Below are positions 53,161 to 61,977 of a stretch of 64,000 nucleotides of DNA, in pieces (positions within the stretch are counted from its first letter, which is position 1; the number at the start of each line of letters is the position of its first letter). The notes under the pieces are model-generated. The model was given only the letters and a program-made list of their open reading frames with translations. It was not told the DNA's origin and searched no databases. The position numbers were made by a program, and so were the translations under genes. This stretch comes from UKL13-2 sp038206765 (GTDB lineage Bacteria > Pseudomonadota > Gammaproteobacteria > Burkholderiales > Usitatibacteraceae): assembly GCA_038206765.1 (NCBI GenBank), contig JBBRAM010000001.1:124001-188000 (forward strand), read 5' to 3'.

Positions 53161-54144
53161 ATGCATTTTTATACTGGTCAACAGGTAGGAACGTTCGCTC
53201 GGGCGTTGGCACTTGTTGCTTTAGTCGCCGGCTCGGCTCCGGCCTCGTTCGCGAAACCTGCCCAACCCGCTAAACCGGTTGCGGCAACAACCACTATAGC
53301 CGCCGCAACCGCAAAGCCCTCCTATGGCGATTTGTTAAAATCCGCCGCGCCGACGGATTGGCGGCCCATTGACAACAGTAATACGCTTTATATGGAGCTG
53401 GCGTCAGGTCGCGTTGTCTTTGAATTAGCACCCGATTTTTCGCCGCTGCATGTGGCGAATATTAAAACCTTGGTGCGTGAGGGTTTTTTTGATGGCTCTT
53501 CGGTGATGCGGGTGCAGGAAAATTATGTGGTCCAGTTCGGCGATGCCGATGGCAACAAACCCATGAAAGATGGTAAGGCGAAGCTGCCGCCAGAATTCAC
53601 CGTGCCACTGCACCCGAGTATGTCGTTCACCCAGCTTCCCGATGCGGATGGCTATGCAAGGCAGGTTGGTTTTGCCAATGGTTTTCATGCGGGGCGCGAC
53701 CCAAAATTAAAGCAAACCTGGCTCACCCATTGCACTGGTGCGCTGGGCGTGGGGCGCGACAACGAACTTGATTCTGGTAGCGGGTCCGAGCTCTATGTGG
53801 TGACGGGGCATGCGCCGCGCCAACTCGATCGCAATATCGCGCTGGTTGGCCGTGTGGTGCAAGGAATGTCGCTGTTGACGGTGCTGCCGCGAGGCACCAA
53901 AGAGATGGGATTTTATGAAAAACCTGAACAGCGTGTGCCGATTAAGTCGATGCGGGTTGCCGCCGATTTGCCCGAGGCCGAGCGCAGCCAACTAGAAATC
54001 ATTCGCACCGACACCCCGCACTTTAAAGCGATTGTTGAAGCGCTACGAAATCGTGGCGGCGGCAAAAGCGATTGGTACAAAGTGCCGGCGGGATACATTG
54101 AGCTTTGCAATGTGCCGATTGCGGTGCGTGAGAAACGGCAATAG
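53161..54144 (+). CDS. exported cyclophilin-type peptidyl-prolyl isomerase
   Basis: A 327-residue periplasmic protein. A signal peptide (about residues 1-31, ending ASFAKP) is followed by a low-complexity Ala/Lys/Pro linker and a cyclophilin domain (TLYMELASGRVVFELAPDFS, NIKTLVREGFFDGSSVMRVQ, YVVQFGDADGN). The typical FxxxxR catalytic context is altered (SVMRVQENYVVQFGD), yet the Arg and Gln are retained. The rest of the domain is longer than in small cyclophilins, with insertions. GGAGG precedes the ATG at 53161; an earlier in-frame start at 53080 was rejected. Confidence 0.85.
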   Translation: MHFYTGQQVGTFARALALVALVAGSAPASFAKPAQPAKPVAATTTIAAATAKPSYGDLLKSAAPTDWRPIDNSNTLYMELASGRVVFELAPDFSPLHVANIKTLVREGFFDGSSVMRVQENYVVQFGDADGNKPMKDGKAKLPPEFTVPLHPSMSFTQLPDADGYARQVGFANGFHAGRDPKLKQTWLTHCTGALGVGRDNELDSGSGSELYVVTGHAPRQLDRNIALVGRVVQGMSLLTVLPRGTKEMGFYEKPEQRVPIKSMRVAADLPEAERSQLEIIRTDTPHFKAIVEALRNRGGGKSDWYKVPAGYIELCNVPIAVREKRQ

Positions 54145-54179
54145 TTTTTCTGTCGCCAGTTGCGGAAAGGCTCGGGAAG

Positions 54180-54200
54180 CCGCGCCAGTGTTAGGGTTTG
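54180..54200 (+). repeat. copy of a dispersed CCGCGCCAGTGYTAG motif
   Basis: CCGCGCCAGTGTTAGGG continues into TTTG, almost identical to 59407-59427 (two differences). It lies between the cyclophilin and deacetylase genes. Confidence 0.45.
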
Positions 54201-54291
54201 ACGAGACCTCTATCTGATTGGCCCCGCAAGATGACCCCACACGACAAACGCACGATACCGCTTCGTGATTGCGATTGGCGGATAGCCTCAG

Positions 54292-55914
54292 TCACGGGGT
54301 TGCTCTAGGAACTGGCGCATCTACCGCCAATTTGTCGTCCGCAAAACGCGCAAACTGAAACCCGTGTTTTAGCAATGTATCAATCACAATTGGCAACGCC
54401 TCAACCGCAGGCGCATGAATATCGTGGAATAAAATAATGCCACGCCCCTCATGCGCCACTTCTTGCAGGACTCGCTTGGCGACCGATTGCGGAATAGGGT
54501 CTGCCCAGTCACGTGAATCGATATTCCAAATCACTGAGCGCAGGCCACGTGCCGCCACTTCGGTCAACACCAAATCGTTGCGTGCACCATAGGGCGGGCG
54601 AAACAGCCTCGCTCGACCAACGCCATCGGGTGTTGCGGCGGTAAGCAGCCGTTCGGTGCGATCAATCTCTTCGGTTAATTGCAATTCATCGAGCTTTAAC
54701 AGCAGCGGATGCGTCAACGTATGGTTGGCAATGTAATGGCCGGATTTTAGTATCCGCGCAATCAGCTCAGGATCGCGCAGCGTCACCTCGTTGTTCGCAT
54801 CGATGCTCCCGATGTTGTTGCCCACCATAAAAAATACTGCTTTGATGTTGTAGCGGTCCAACACATCCAAGATGAGCGGTGTGTGAATCGGATGTGGCCC
54901 ATCGTCAAAAGTCAGTAACACCGTCTTTGTGGGCAAGCCCCCGTCGTTCCATTCGTCACGCACGGCAGACAGATAGGTTGGATTGCCATGGAGCTGAGTG
55001 AGCTGAGTAGGCTGAGTAAGCTGAATAGGTTGAACGGGCTTAGCGGTGGATTTACTGTTGGACGTACTGTTGGACGTAGTGATAGCCCCACTGGCGGACT
55101 GACTGATCGGCTCTGCAATCTGTGCTGTTTTCCTTGTATTCGCCGCGTTACCGGCGTTAAGCGCTGCCAAAATATTATTTACCGAATAGCGGCTTTGAAT
55201 AAATCGTCGATAAGACGCCCAGTCTTCGCGCGGCGCGGGTTTGGTGGCAGCGCGGTCATCGAGCACCGCTGTAATCTCTTGGCTATAGTGATGGCGCAGA
55301 TTCGTTGCGGCATCACGCGCAGCACGAATGCGGCTTAAGCACGTTGTTGGTTGGGCTGCTGATGAGGTTGTTAGGGCAGGTGTTGCCGCTATATTGCTCG
55401 CGTATAACTTCAACGCCAGCTCGCTCAATACCCCGCCAAGCGCAATACGATCCACTTCCCGCCAGTCCGGATTAGATTCCCATTGGTCGGCTAAGGCATT
55501 GCATTCGTTTGGCTGCGCGGCGGCAAGGTTAATCAGCTGGGTGGCGAGCAAACGATTTTTAAAAAATAACTGATGTCCCGCGATGCTCGATTCCCTGCTG
55601 AGCTTTGCGGGCGCGGCTTCGTGGAGCACAATTACACGTCGAAAGTTTTCGATGATTTCATTGGCAAGCGTTGTGCTGCTGGGTAGATCGACTGTTAAGT
55701 CGACGGTAAAGGTGCTTGGTGATGAAACGGTTGGTGTTTCCGCATTTGCGGGTTTATGCCAAGCGATAGCGATTGTTGTTGCCGCAGCCGCAGCCGCCGT
55801 CGCCGTCGCGATGAATGCGCCCAGCGAAAATGCTGGCAAGCGCACGGGATTCAAATCACTAGATAGTTTCAATAGTTTCAGCATAACGGTGAGTATCGCA
55901 AATTGACGTTTCAA
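54292..55914 (-). CDS. polysaccharide deacetylase family protein
   Basis: A 540-residue protein with an N-terminal hydrophobic segment and a C-terminal NodB-type deacetylase domain. The domain's motifs are TFDDGPHPIHT (catalytic/metal Asp pair), NHTLTHPLL (metal His), RPPYGARND and the final ILFHDIH. The N-terminal half (about residues 60-230) is helical and unrecognised. A low-complexity Ser/Thr/Gln linker of about 50 residues joins the halves and contains a 9-base tandem array. It probably acts on an extracellular or cell-wall polysaccharide in the periplasm. The start is uncertain; Met at 55881 would also work. Confidence 0.85.
   Translation of the reverse strand: MKRQFAILTVMLKLLKLSSDLNPVRLPAFSLGAFIATATAAAAAATTIAIAWHKPANAETPTVSSPSTFTVDLTVDLPSSTTLANEIIENFRRVIVLHEAAPAKLSRESSIAGHQLFFKNRLLATQLINLAAAQPNECNALADQWESNPDWREVDRIALGGVLSELALKLYASNIAATPALTTSSAAQPTTCLSRIRAARDAATNLRHHYSQEITAVLDDRAATKPAPREDWASYRRFIQSRYSVNNILAALNAGNAANTRKTAQIAEPISQSASGAITTSNSTSNSKSTAKPVQPIQLTQPTQLTQLHGNPTYLSAVRDEWNDGGLPTKTVLLTFDDGPHPIHTPLILDVLDRYNIKAVFFMVGNNIGSIDANNEVTLRDPELIARILKSGHYIANHTLTHPLLLKLDELQLTEEIDRTERLLTAATPDGVGRARLFRPPYGARNDLVLTEVAARGLRSVIWNIDSRDWADPIPQSVAKRVLQEVAHEGRGIILFHDIHAPAVEALPIVIDTLLKHGFQFARFADDKLAVDAPVPRATP
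54991..55026 (-). repeat. four-unit 9-base tandem array in the deacetylase linker
   Basis: Four consecutive units, on the minus strand of the form C(T/C)(T/C)A(C/T)TCAG, encode Pro/Leu-Thr/Ile-Gln triplets. The frame is kept whatever the copy number. Confidence 0.75.
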
Positions 55915-56207
55915 TGGCGATAGTGGAACAATAATTTAAGATATTAATTAAATTTAGGGATGCCTCACCATCCTTTTTCCAACAGGGGCGTGGTGCAACT
56001 CGTAAAATTCGAGAATTTCGCCTGGCGGTTTTATCCATTGGTTTTATAAAAACCATGCGGCAGCGTTGTGATTTTTCGCATCGCAGCACGTTTAATGTTT
56101 CACAAATATGACAATTGTGTTTTGTCACGTGGCATGCGATTCTTATCTGCTGTCACAAAACAATATCAACAATAAATTTCGCCACTAAAGAATCGTTAGG
56201 AGCCATC

Positions 56208-56462
56208 GTGAACGCAATCAAAAAAGCCGCCAGGTACATTTACAAAAACCCGGGCAAGCCCGGCGCGAAAGTACTGGCTGATTTGGCGGTGGCCATCGAA
56301 ACCAACAAACCTTATGCCCTCGGCGAGTTGTATGAATTGAGCCATGATGAGTTTGAATTGGCGATTGGTATGCTCAAAGATTGGCGCATTGATCGCCACT
56401 ACTTGTCGAAGCTTAAAATGCTCGAAATTGGCGAGATCGAAGCGTTGCAACTGCAACGATAG
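56208..56462 (+). CDS. small hypothetical protein
   Basis: An 84-residue protein, mostly helical: AIKKAARYIYKNPGKPGAKV, VLADLAVAIETNKPYALGEL and FELAIGMLKDWRIDRHYLSK. The GTG at 56208 is preceded by TAGGAG, so I use it rather than the in-frame ATG at 56115. I have no family assignment, but the composition and ribosome site support a real cytoplasmic protein. Confidence 0.65.
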   Translation: MNAIKKAARYIYKNPGKPGAKVLADLAVAIETNKPYALGELYELSHDEFELAIGMLKDWRIDRHYLSKLKMLEIGEIEALQLQR

Positions 56463-56603
56463 GCTGCAGCGAAGTTTGTGTTTACAAATTGCGTTTGTGA
56501 ATGATATTGGCGATCCCCACATACAGCGCGTCAACCCTGGGCACTGAGTCTTCTGCTGAGCGCCGCCATTTTATTGCACAATAGGCTTTTAACGGAGCAT
56601 TCC

Positions 56604-57086
56604 ATGCTTAAAAATCTATTGATCGCCACAGCGCTCTTCTTCTCAATTGCTGTCACTGCCGGTTTATCTCACGCAGCAGGCATCGAAGTCACGCCAACCG
56701 AAAACGCGGTGGACGCTGACTTCGCGGCGGGTAAAAAAGCAATTGATGCCAAAGATTGGAACGCTGCCATCGCTGCGTTCAGCAAGGTTGTGACGCGCAA
56801 TCCCACCAATGCCGACGCGCATAATTTTTTGGGTTATGCCTATCGTTGGACAGGCAAAATGGACGAATCATTTTCGCACTACAACTCGGCGCTTAAGCTG
56901 GAACCGAACCACAAGGGCGCGCACGAGTACATTGGTGTTGCGTTTTTGAAAATCGATAAGCCTGCCCGGGCGAAAGAACATTTAGCAAAACTTGAAATAA
57001 TCTGCGGTAAAAAGTGCGAAGAGTATTTAGATTTGGCAAAAGCCATTGCCGACTACAAACCGCCGAAAAAGGCGACGGGATATTAG
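56604..57086 (+). CDS. exported tetratricopeptide-repeat protein
   Basis: A 160-residue periplasmic protein. Its signal peptide ends at LSHAAG (about residue 25), and TPR units follow (GKKAIDAKDWNAAIAAFSKV, AHNFLGYAYRWTGKMDESFS, GAHEYIGVAFLKIDKPARAK). A CGKKCEEYLDLAKA segment with two cysteines closes it. The ATG at 56604 has ACGGAGC upstream. TPRs suggest a scaffold role, with no partner visible. Confidence 0.8.
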   Translation: MLKNLLIATALFFSIAVTAGLSHAAGIEVTPTENAVDADFAAGKKAIDAKDWNAAIAAFSKVVTRNPTNADAHNFLGYAYRWTGKMDESFSHYNSALKLEPNHKGAHEYIGVAFLKIDKPARAKEHLAKLEIICGKKCEEYLDLAKAIADYKPPKKATGY

Positions 57087-57105
57087 TTCGGCCTACACGT
57101 TGCGT

Positions 57106-57933
57106 TTAGGCTTGGCTCTGAAGCCAATCGCGCGGACTCATGCCAGTACGCGCCTTGAATGCCCGCGATAGCGCAACCGGACTCCCGTAGCCGACGTCGG
57201 TGGCGACATGCTTCAGCGGTCGTCCGCGCTTCAATAAATCTTGCGCCACACTAACCCGAAACGCCATTAGGTAATCGCCCGGTGTTTGCCCCACGTTGTC
57301 GCGGAAAGTATTGGCAAAGCTGGACCGCGACATGCCTGCGGTGTCGCCCAACGCTTCGAGCGTCCACTCGCGGGCGGGGTCTTCATGCATCGCCACCAAC
57401 GCTTTTTGTAGCTGCGGATGCGAAAGTCCGGCCAGCATGCCGTTATCAACCGCACCTTGTTGCATAGCCAAGCGTAGTAGCTGGATTAGCACCACTTCAA
57501 AAAGACGATTTATCACACTCTGCCGTCCGCATTGCTGGGCGGACGCCTCGGAAAACAGTAGTTCTAGGGTTGTCGAGAGCATCGTCAACTCGTTGAGCGG
57601 CGTTACGACAATCGAGGGTAGTGCATTAGCAATTGGGTTGATCGCGCCGCCAGCAAATTCCACCGAGGCGCAAACCAGATCTGCGCCGACCAGTTCGTCA
57701 CAGATAAATTGGTGTCCCATCGGACGCGGATACATCAGCAGCGTGGGCTGATCGATCTGGATGGTACTTTCTTGACGATGGCGCACTTCCAGCGGACCTC
57801 GCCGCACCAAATGCAAATAACCGCATTGGTCGCTTTCACCAAAATCGATGCTGCCGCATAGCACGCCCGAGTGGAACAGCCGGGTGTTCATGGAAAAGCG
57901 CTGCAGTAATGCTTCTAATCGGTCAAGGCTCAT
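57106..57933 (-). CDS. AraC family transcriptional regulator
   Basis: A 275-residue regulator. The N-terminal part (LHLVRRGPLEVRHRQ) is a cupin-type sensing domain of the AraC_binding_6 kind, and the C-terminus holds two helix-turn-helix units (EWTLEALGDTAGMSRSSFAN, then HVATDVGYGSPVALSRAFKA) with the family ending GMSPRDW. It is divergent from an AhpD-like gene and probably regulates it. An inverted repeat GTGCA-ATC-TGCAC lies at 58025-58037. Confidence 0.87.
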   Translation of the reverse strand: MSLDRLEALLQRFSMNTRLFHSGVLCGSIDFGESDQCGYLHLVRRGPLEVRHRQESTIQIDQPTLLMYPRPMGHQFICDELVGADLVCASVEFAGGAINPIANALPSIVVTPLNELTMLSTTLELLFSEASAQQCGRQSVINRLFEVVLIQLLRLAMQQGAVDNGMLAGLSHPQLQKALVAMHEDPAREWTLEALGDTAGMSRSSFANTFRDNVGQTPGDYLMAFRVSVAQDLLKRGRPLKHVATDVGYGSPVALSRAFKARTGMSPRDWLQSQA

Positions 57934-58078
57934 TCTGGTCTCCGAGTGATAATTTATACGAATAGTATTATTTATCGTATTTTATATCATCAATCGTCTT
58001 TCTATCTTGCGTAAAGTTCGGGTTGTGCAATCTGCACGAATTGATCAAACCAACTCAACGAAACCAAAGGAAACCAAC

Positions 58079-58624
58079 ATGCCAAACATCAATCCCATCA
58101 ATCTCGCCCAAGCCGACACCCCCACTGCAGCTACACTCAATGCCGTCAAAGCCAGCCTCGGCGTGATCCCCAACATGTTCCTCACGCTGGCGCATTCGCC
58201 GGTTGCGTTGAATAGCTATATGCAACTTTCTGGCGTCACCTCGAAAGGGACGTTTAATGCAAAACTGCGTGAACAAATTGCACTTGCCGTCGGCGAAAAA
58301 AATTCCTGTGAGTATTGCGTCACCGCGCACAGTGTAATCGGCGACATGGTCGGATTGAAAGCAAACGAGATTGCTGCCGCCCGTAACGCCCAGTCTGGCA
58401 ATGACCGCGAAACCGCCATCTTGTCACTCGCTGCCCGCATTGCAGAACAACGCGGACATCTGAGCCCGGCAGAAGTCAGTGGCTATAAAGCACAAGGTTT
58501 GAGCGATGCAGACATTCTCGAAGTGCTGACGAACGTGGTGCTCAATATTTTGACCAACTACACCAACCACATTGCGGCAACCGATATTGATTTCCCGCGC
58601 GTTGAGTGGAAAAAAGCAGCATAA
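58079..58624 (+). CDS. carboxymuconolactone decarboxylase/AhpD-like protein
   Basis: A 181-residue protein of the AhpD/CMD fold. The redox motif CEYCVTAHSVIG (CxxC plus His, about residues 80-91) is that of peroxidase-type members, and FNAKLREQIALAVGEKN is the usual preceding helix. It may act in antioxidant defence with a thiol partner. AAAGGAAACC precedes the ATG at 58079; the longer frame from 58007 lacks this. The divergent AraC regulator gene is a recurrent partner of such genes. Confidence 0.85.
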   Translation: MPNINPINLAQADTPTAATLNAVKASLGVIPNMFLTLAHSPVALNSYMQLSGVTSKGTFNAKLREQIALAVGEKNSCEYCVTAHSVIGDMVGLKANEIAAARNAQSGNDRETAILSLAARIAEQRGHLSPAEVSGYKAQGLSDADILEVLTNVVLNILTNYTNHIAATDIDFPRVEWKKAA

Positions 58625-58645
58625 CTCCGCGCTAGTGCGGGGATG
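58625..58645. repeat. REP-like palindromic element
   Basis: CTCCGCGCTAGTGCGGGGAT, continuing into GACG, contains CCGC/GCGG arms. It is similar in form to the common GTCATCCCCGC repeat sequences of proteobacterial genomes. It directly follows the AhpD-like stop codon. Confidence 0.45.
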
Positions 58646-58777
58646 ACGAACGGTCGGAGGAGGATATGTTGTTGCCTCTTTCGGCAATCATCGCAATCGG
58701 CGGTAACACCAGCCACGGCAAAACACAAAGTACCGTTGAATACACGCACGATCTTAAAAAAAAGGCCCGCCCGCAAA

Positions 58778-59371
58778 TCAAACTGCCCCCGCTTTTTTCA
58801 ATAGCTTCGCCATCGCTTCTGCAATCACGCCGTAGCCGCGCGCATTCGGATGGACAAGATCGGATTTCAAATCGTTATCCGTCAGTACTTTTTTGAGAAC
58901 CGCATCATCAAGCGGGATCGAAAATTCTTTTGCAATAGCCACATAAAAGTCCGGCGGCGTCGGCGAAAGGCCGGGCTTGGGCGTGGCGATTAACACAACA
59001 GCGATGCCGCGATCTTTCGCCAGCTTCACCATCGCCCGCACATTGGCTGCCGCTTTGTCGTCACCCAGCTTCTGCAAAAAATCATTGCCGCCATGACATA
59101 AAATCAACAGCTTCGGTTGGTACTCATCCAATGCGCCCGGCAGCCGCGCCAAGCCATCGGCAGAGGTCTCTCCTGGTACCCCGGCGGCAATCACGTTGCG
59201 CGAGATAAGCGCTTTGAGCTGTGCGGGATAAGATTCATTCACCGCAGCACCAGTGCCAAAAGTGAGACTATCGCCGAATGCCAACACCGCCGCATTTGCA
59301 TCAAGCGCAGGCAATGATGGCGGTTTGCTGCAACCGAATAACGCAAAGCATAAAAACAAGAAGTACGCCAT
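58778..59371 (-). CDS. SGNH/GDSL hydrolase lipoprotein (arylesterase/TesA-like)
   Basis: A 197-residue esterase. MAYFLFLCFALFGCSK is a short lipoprotein signal with lipobox ALFGC. Block I is LAFGDSLTFGTGA (catalytic Ser), block III GGNDFLQKLG (Asn), and block V DLVHPNARGYGVIAEAMA (Asp/His). It resembles TesA-type lysophospholipase/arylesterase. The frame continues upstream to 59431, but that part overlaps a dispersed repeat (59407-59427) and the lipoprotein signal begins at 59371. Confidence 0.85.
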   Translation of the reverse strand: MAYFLFLCFALFGCSKPPSLPALDANAAVLAFGDSLTFGTGAAVNESYPAQLKALISRNVIAAGVPGETSADGLARLPGALDEYQPKLLILCHGGNDFLQKLGDDKAAANVRAMVKLAKDRGIAVVLIATPKPGLSPTPPDFYVAIAKEFSIPLDDAVLKKVLTDNDLKSDLVHPNARGYGVIAEAMAKLLKKAGAV

Positions 59372-59406
59372 TCTGCGGGCGTTTCGGGGCAAAAACGGCT
59401 GTAAAT

Positions 59407-59427
59407 CCGCGCCAGTGCTAGAGTTTG
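59407..59427 (+). repeat. copy of a dispersed CCGCGCCAGTGCTAG motif
   Basis: CCGCGCCAGTGCTAGAG continues into TTTG, and lies at the 5' end of the SGNH hydrolase frame. Related copies are at 54180, 41591 and 21331. Confidence 0.45.
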
Positions 59428-59542
59428 TCATTTGTTCCGCTCACTTAGAAATGCGCTTAATATAACTTTGCGCGACACACTTGGAAACTCAGTATTCCGC
59501 TCGTTCTCATTCGTCAACCTAAAATAATCACATAAAAATATC

Positions 59543-60709
59543 ATGACACAACAAACCGCCAATCAGGGTAAGCCGATGTCAACCCATGCCGAAATTGTAG
59601 GCTGGGGGAAATGCCTTCCGCCAGCCGTATTAACCAATACCGATCTCGCCACTTTTTTGCCCACCGATGATGATTGGATCACCTCGCGCACTGGCATGAA
59701 AGAGCGCCGCATCTCGCATGTGCCGGGCATCACGCTTGCTTACACCGCAGCTGTGCGCGCCCTCGCCTGCGCAGGCATGGAGGCTGAAGAGCTTGACATG
59801 ATTTTGTACGGCAGCTGTTCATTTGACGAACATGTGCCGAATTGCGCGTCGGGCATTCAAGTCAAGCTCGGTGCCAAAAATGCGGCGGCGATGGACGTCA
59901 ACACCGCCTGCACCAGCTTTCTCTACGGCCTCTCCACTGCAAACGCGATGATTAAATCGGGCGCGGCCAAAAACGTGCTGGTGATTGGCGTGGAAGTCAT
60001 TTCGCAGTTCATGGATTGGCATAACCGCAATGTGTCAGTGCTCTTTGGCGATGGCGCAGCGGCGTTTGTGTTGAAAGCGACGGAAAGTGAAACCGGCATC
60101 GGCGTAATTGCCGAGAAACTTCAATGCTTCGCAGATGCCCGACAGACACTTCGCGTGCGCGGCAAAGGCGCTGCTTACGTCAACAAAGGTATGCAATACG
60201 GCGACACAATGTGGGATTTTGACGGGCAAGAAATTTTCAAGAAAGCCGTTACCGGCATGGGTGACGCAAGCATCGCGGTGATGGCTAAAGCAGGCGTGAC
60301 GATTGGCGATATCGATGTCGTTGTGCCACACCAAGCCAATTTACGCATTATTGAAGCGGTGGCCAAACGCGCTGGTGCGCCGATGGATAAAGTATTTTTA
60401 ACCGTTCATAAATACGGCAACATGAGCGCCGCCACTGCGCCGGTCGCACTGTGTGAGGCTATTGAAGCAGGCCGCGTCAAGCCGAACGGCTTGGTACTCA
60501 TCCCCGCCTTTGGTGCGGGGCTGACGCTGAGCACGCATCTGATCCGCTGGGGCGATCGCGTCACGCCGATTGCGACGAGCGACATCGAGCTGCCGCCCGC
60601 AGATAAAACTGCGCTGCAAATGGTGCAGGATTTGATGAAGCACAAAGAGCCGGCAGGAAGGTCGGAGGCGGTGTTGATGAGTGCGAAGTTTATTGAGATG
60701 GCGGATTAA
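59543..60709 (+). CDS. 3-oxoacyl-ACP synthase III (FabH-like)
   Basis: A 388-residue thiolase-fold condensing enzyme. The catalytic triad is complete: Cys in VNTACTSFLYGL (about 120), His in VVPHQANLRIIEAVAKR and Asn in HKYGNMSAATAPVAL. It is longer than housekeeping FabH (about 320): the extra residues lie mainly at the C-terminus after GWGDRVTPI. A standalone location suggests a secondary role such as special starter-unit condensation, but the substrate is unknown. An in-frame ATG at 59576 is a plausible alternative start. Confidence 0.88.
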   Translation: MTQQTANQGKPMSTHAEIVGWGKCLPPAVLTNTDLATFLPTDDDWITSRTGMKERRISHVPGITLAYTAAVRALACAGMEAEELDMILYGSCSFDEHVPNCASGIQVKLGAKNAAAMDVNTACTSFLYGLSTANAMIKSGAAKNVLVIGVEVISQFMDWHNRNVSVLFGDGAAAFVLKATESETGIGVIAEKLQCFADARQTLRVRGKGAAYVNKGMQYGDTMWDFDGQEIFKKAVTGMGDASIAVMAKAGVTIGDIDVVVPHQANLRIIEAVAKRAGAPMDKVFLTVHKYGNMSAATAPVALCEAIEAGRVKPNGLVLIPAFGAGLTLSTHLIRWGDRVTPIATSDIELPPADKTALQMVQDLMKHKEPAGRSEAVLMSAKFIEMAD

Positions 60710-60831
60710 GTAAAGCTATCGCCTGACGACCTAGACTGTTCATCAGGGCCGTCGCACTACGGATACTCAAAATCATTTGCCGTCTGGCGAAAACAGGCTC
60801 GGCTTTTACCTCGCATTATCGGCTGCCCCTT

Positions 60832-61803
60832 TCACTTCCCAAAAGTAGCGGTTAATTGTTTCAAATATTGGGGGGCCTTTTCCAGTTTTTGACGAAGTGC
60901 CGTTACATATTGCTCAAACGCAGCAGTATTTATTTGCTGACTCCTTAAATGTTCCAGGATTGCGTCCTGAACATTTTCACCGCAGATTCCAGATTGCCAA
61001 CAAAGTTGCTCACTAACGATCCCACCACTTCTACAGTCGTCACCCATTTGGCACAACAAAAATGGAACGGCAAGCAGCCTGAGAGCCGCAGCTTGCTCGA
61101 TTGGATAATTCTTTGCAAGTTCTCCATTATTGATGAGGACAGCATAATAACGCCTCAATTGCACCCAGCATGGGTTCTGAAACCATTTTCTCGAAAAACT
61201 CATTGGTGGCCGCAAAATCAGTTCCAAAATTTTCTTTTTGCCCCGCTTTCAATAATCTTCGCCATTTAGCGGTGTTGGGCTGGGCATTAAATGCTGTCAT
61301 TTCATCAGCAGTGATCTGAGAACCTTCAAATAACTTCGAGCAAGCATCTATCGACCGTGAAAGCGCGGCTCGCCGCGTTGCCGTCGAGGCACGACCAAAC
61401 AATAGCTTGTCTGTGTCGCTTACCTTGGCTTCTGCTTCGATGCTGTTTTCGACAAGATTAGCCGCCATCGCCCCGCTCGTAAATGCAAGACATTGTGTAT
61501 TTACGCGTAGGCGTGCGTAATCAACCTTCGCCATTTTATCCGAGTGCATCAGCGATCTTACCGGCTCATTAAACAGCCCGAGGCTACGATTGCTTGCCGC
61601 TCGCGCATTTGATCCAGCACCGGAATGTGTGCCTGTGGTGGCGACTACGCTGCCGTTTTCCGTATTGGCAGCGGACATTGTCGGTTTTAGCTTGGCAGAT
61701 ACAGCCGGAGCTGGCGCGGCGTTATGGATGCTTTGAAAATACCAAGCGCCGCCGCAAGTAAGGGCTAGGCCTACGAATATATAGATTGTTTTTTATACTG
61801 CAC
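60832..61803 (-). pseudogene. frameshifted membrane-anchored protein, paralogue of the upstream gene
   Basis: Read from GTG 61803 (preceded by GAGGAG), the frame needs one extra base in the A6 run at 61789-61794 to continue into a membrane segment (IFVGLALTCGGAWYF) and then the open frame with AKVDYARLRVNTQCLAFTSG. A second shift near 61145-61170 is needed to join the frame ending LLAVPFLLCQMGDDC, CWQSGICGENV and EYVTALRQKLEK. The C-terminal C-Q-x-G-x-D-C ... C-x-x-G-x-C pattern matches the gene at 61978. Either this is a decayed gene or two sequencing errors are present. Confidence 0.6.
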
Positions 61804-61977
61804 TTCACTCGTCTCCTCAGGCACAGGTTCTTATCAGCGCACTTATTAACCGCCGCCCTTATCCCAACCGCCGCGAAGCAGATACTAACACTCCAAAACT
61901 TGTTCACACATATCCCGATATGACAACGCGTTGACTCGAGCTAGGGAAATGGGAACGCAATGAATCGAGTTATCAGC

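Noticed and set aside
58666..58896. Short plus-strand frame between the AhpD-like and SGNH genes
   Set aside because: It overlaps the end of the SGNH hydrolase gene and the REP-like region, and reads as low-complexity sequence.
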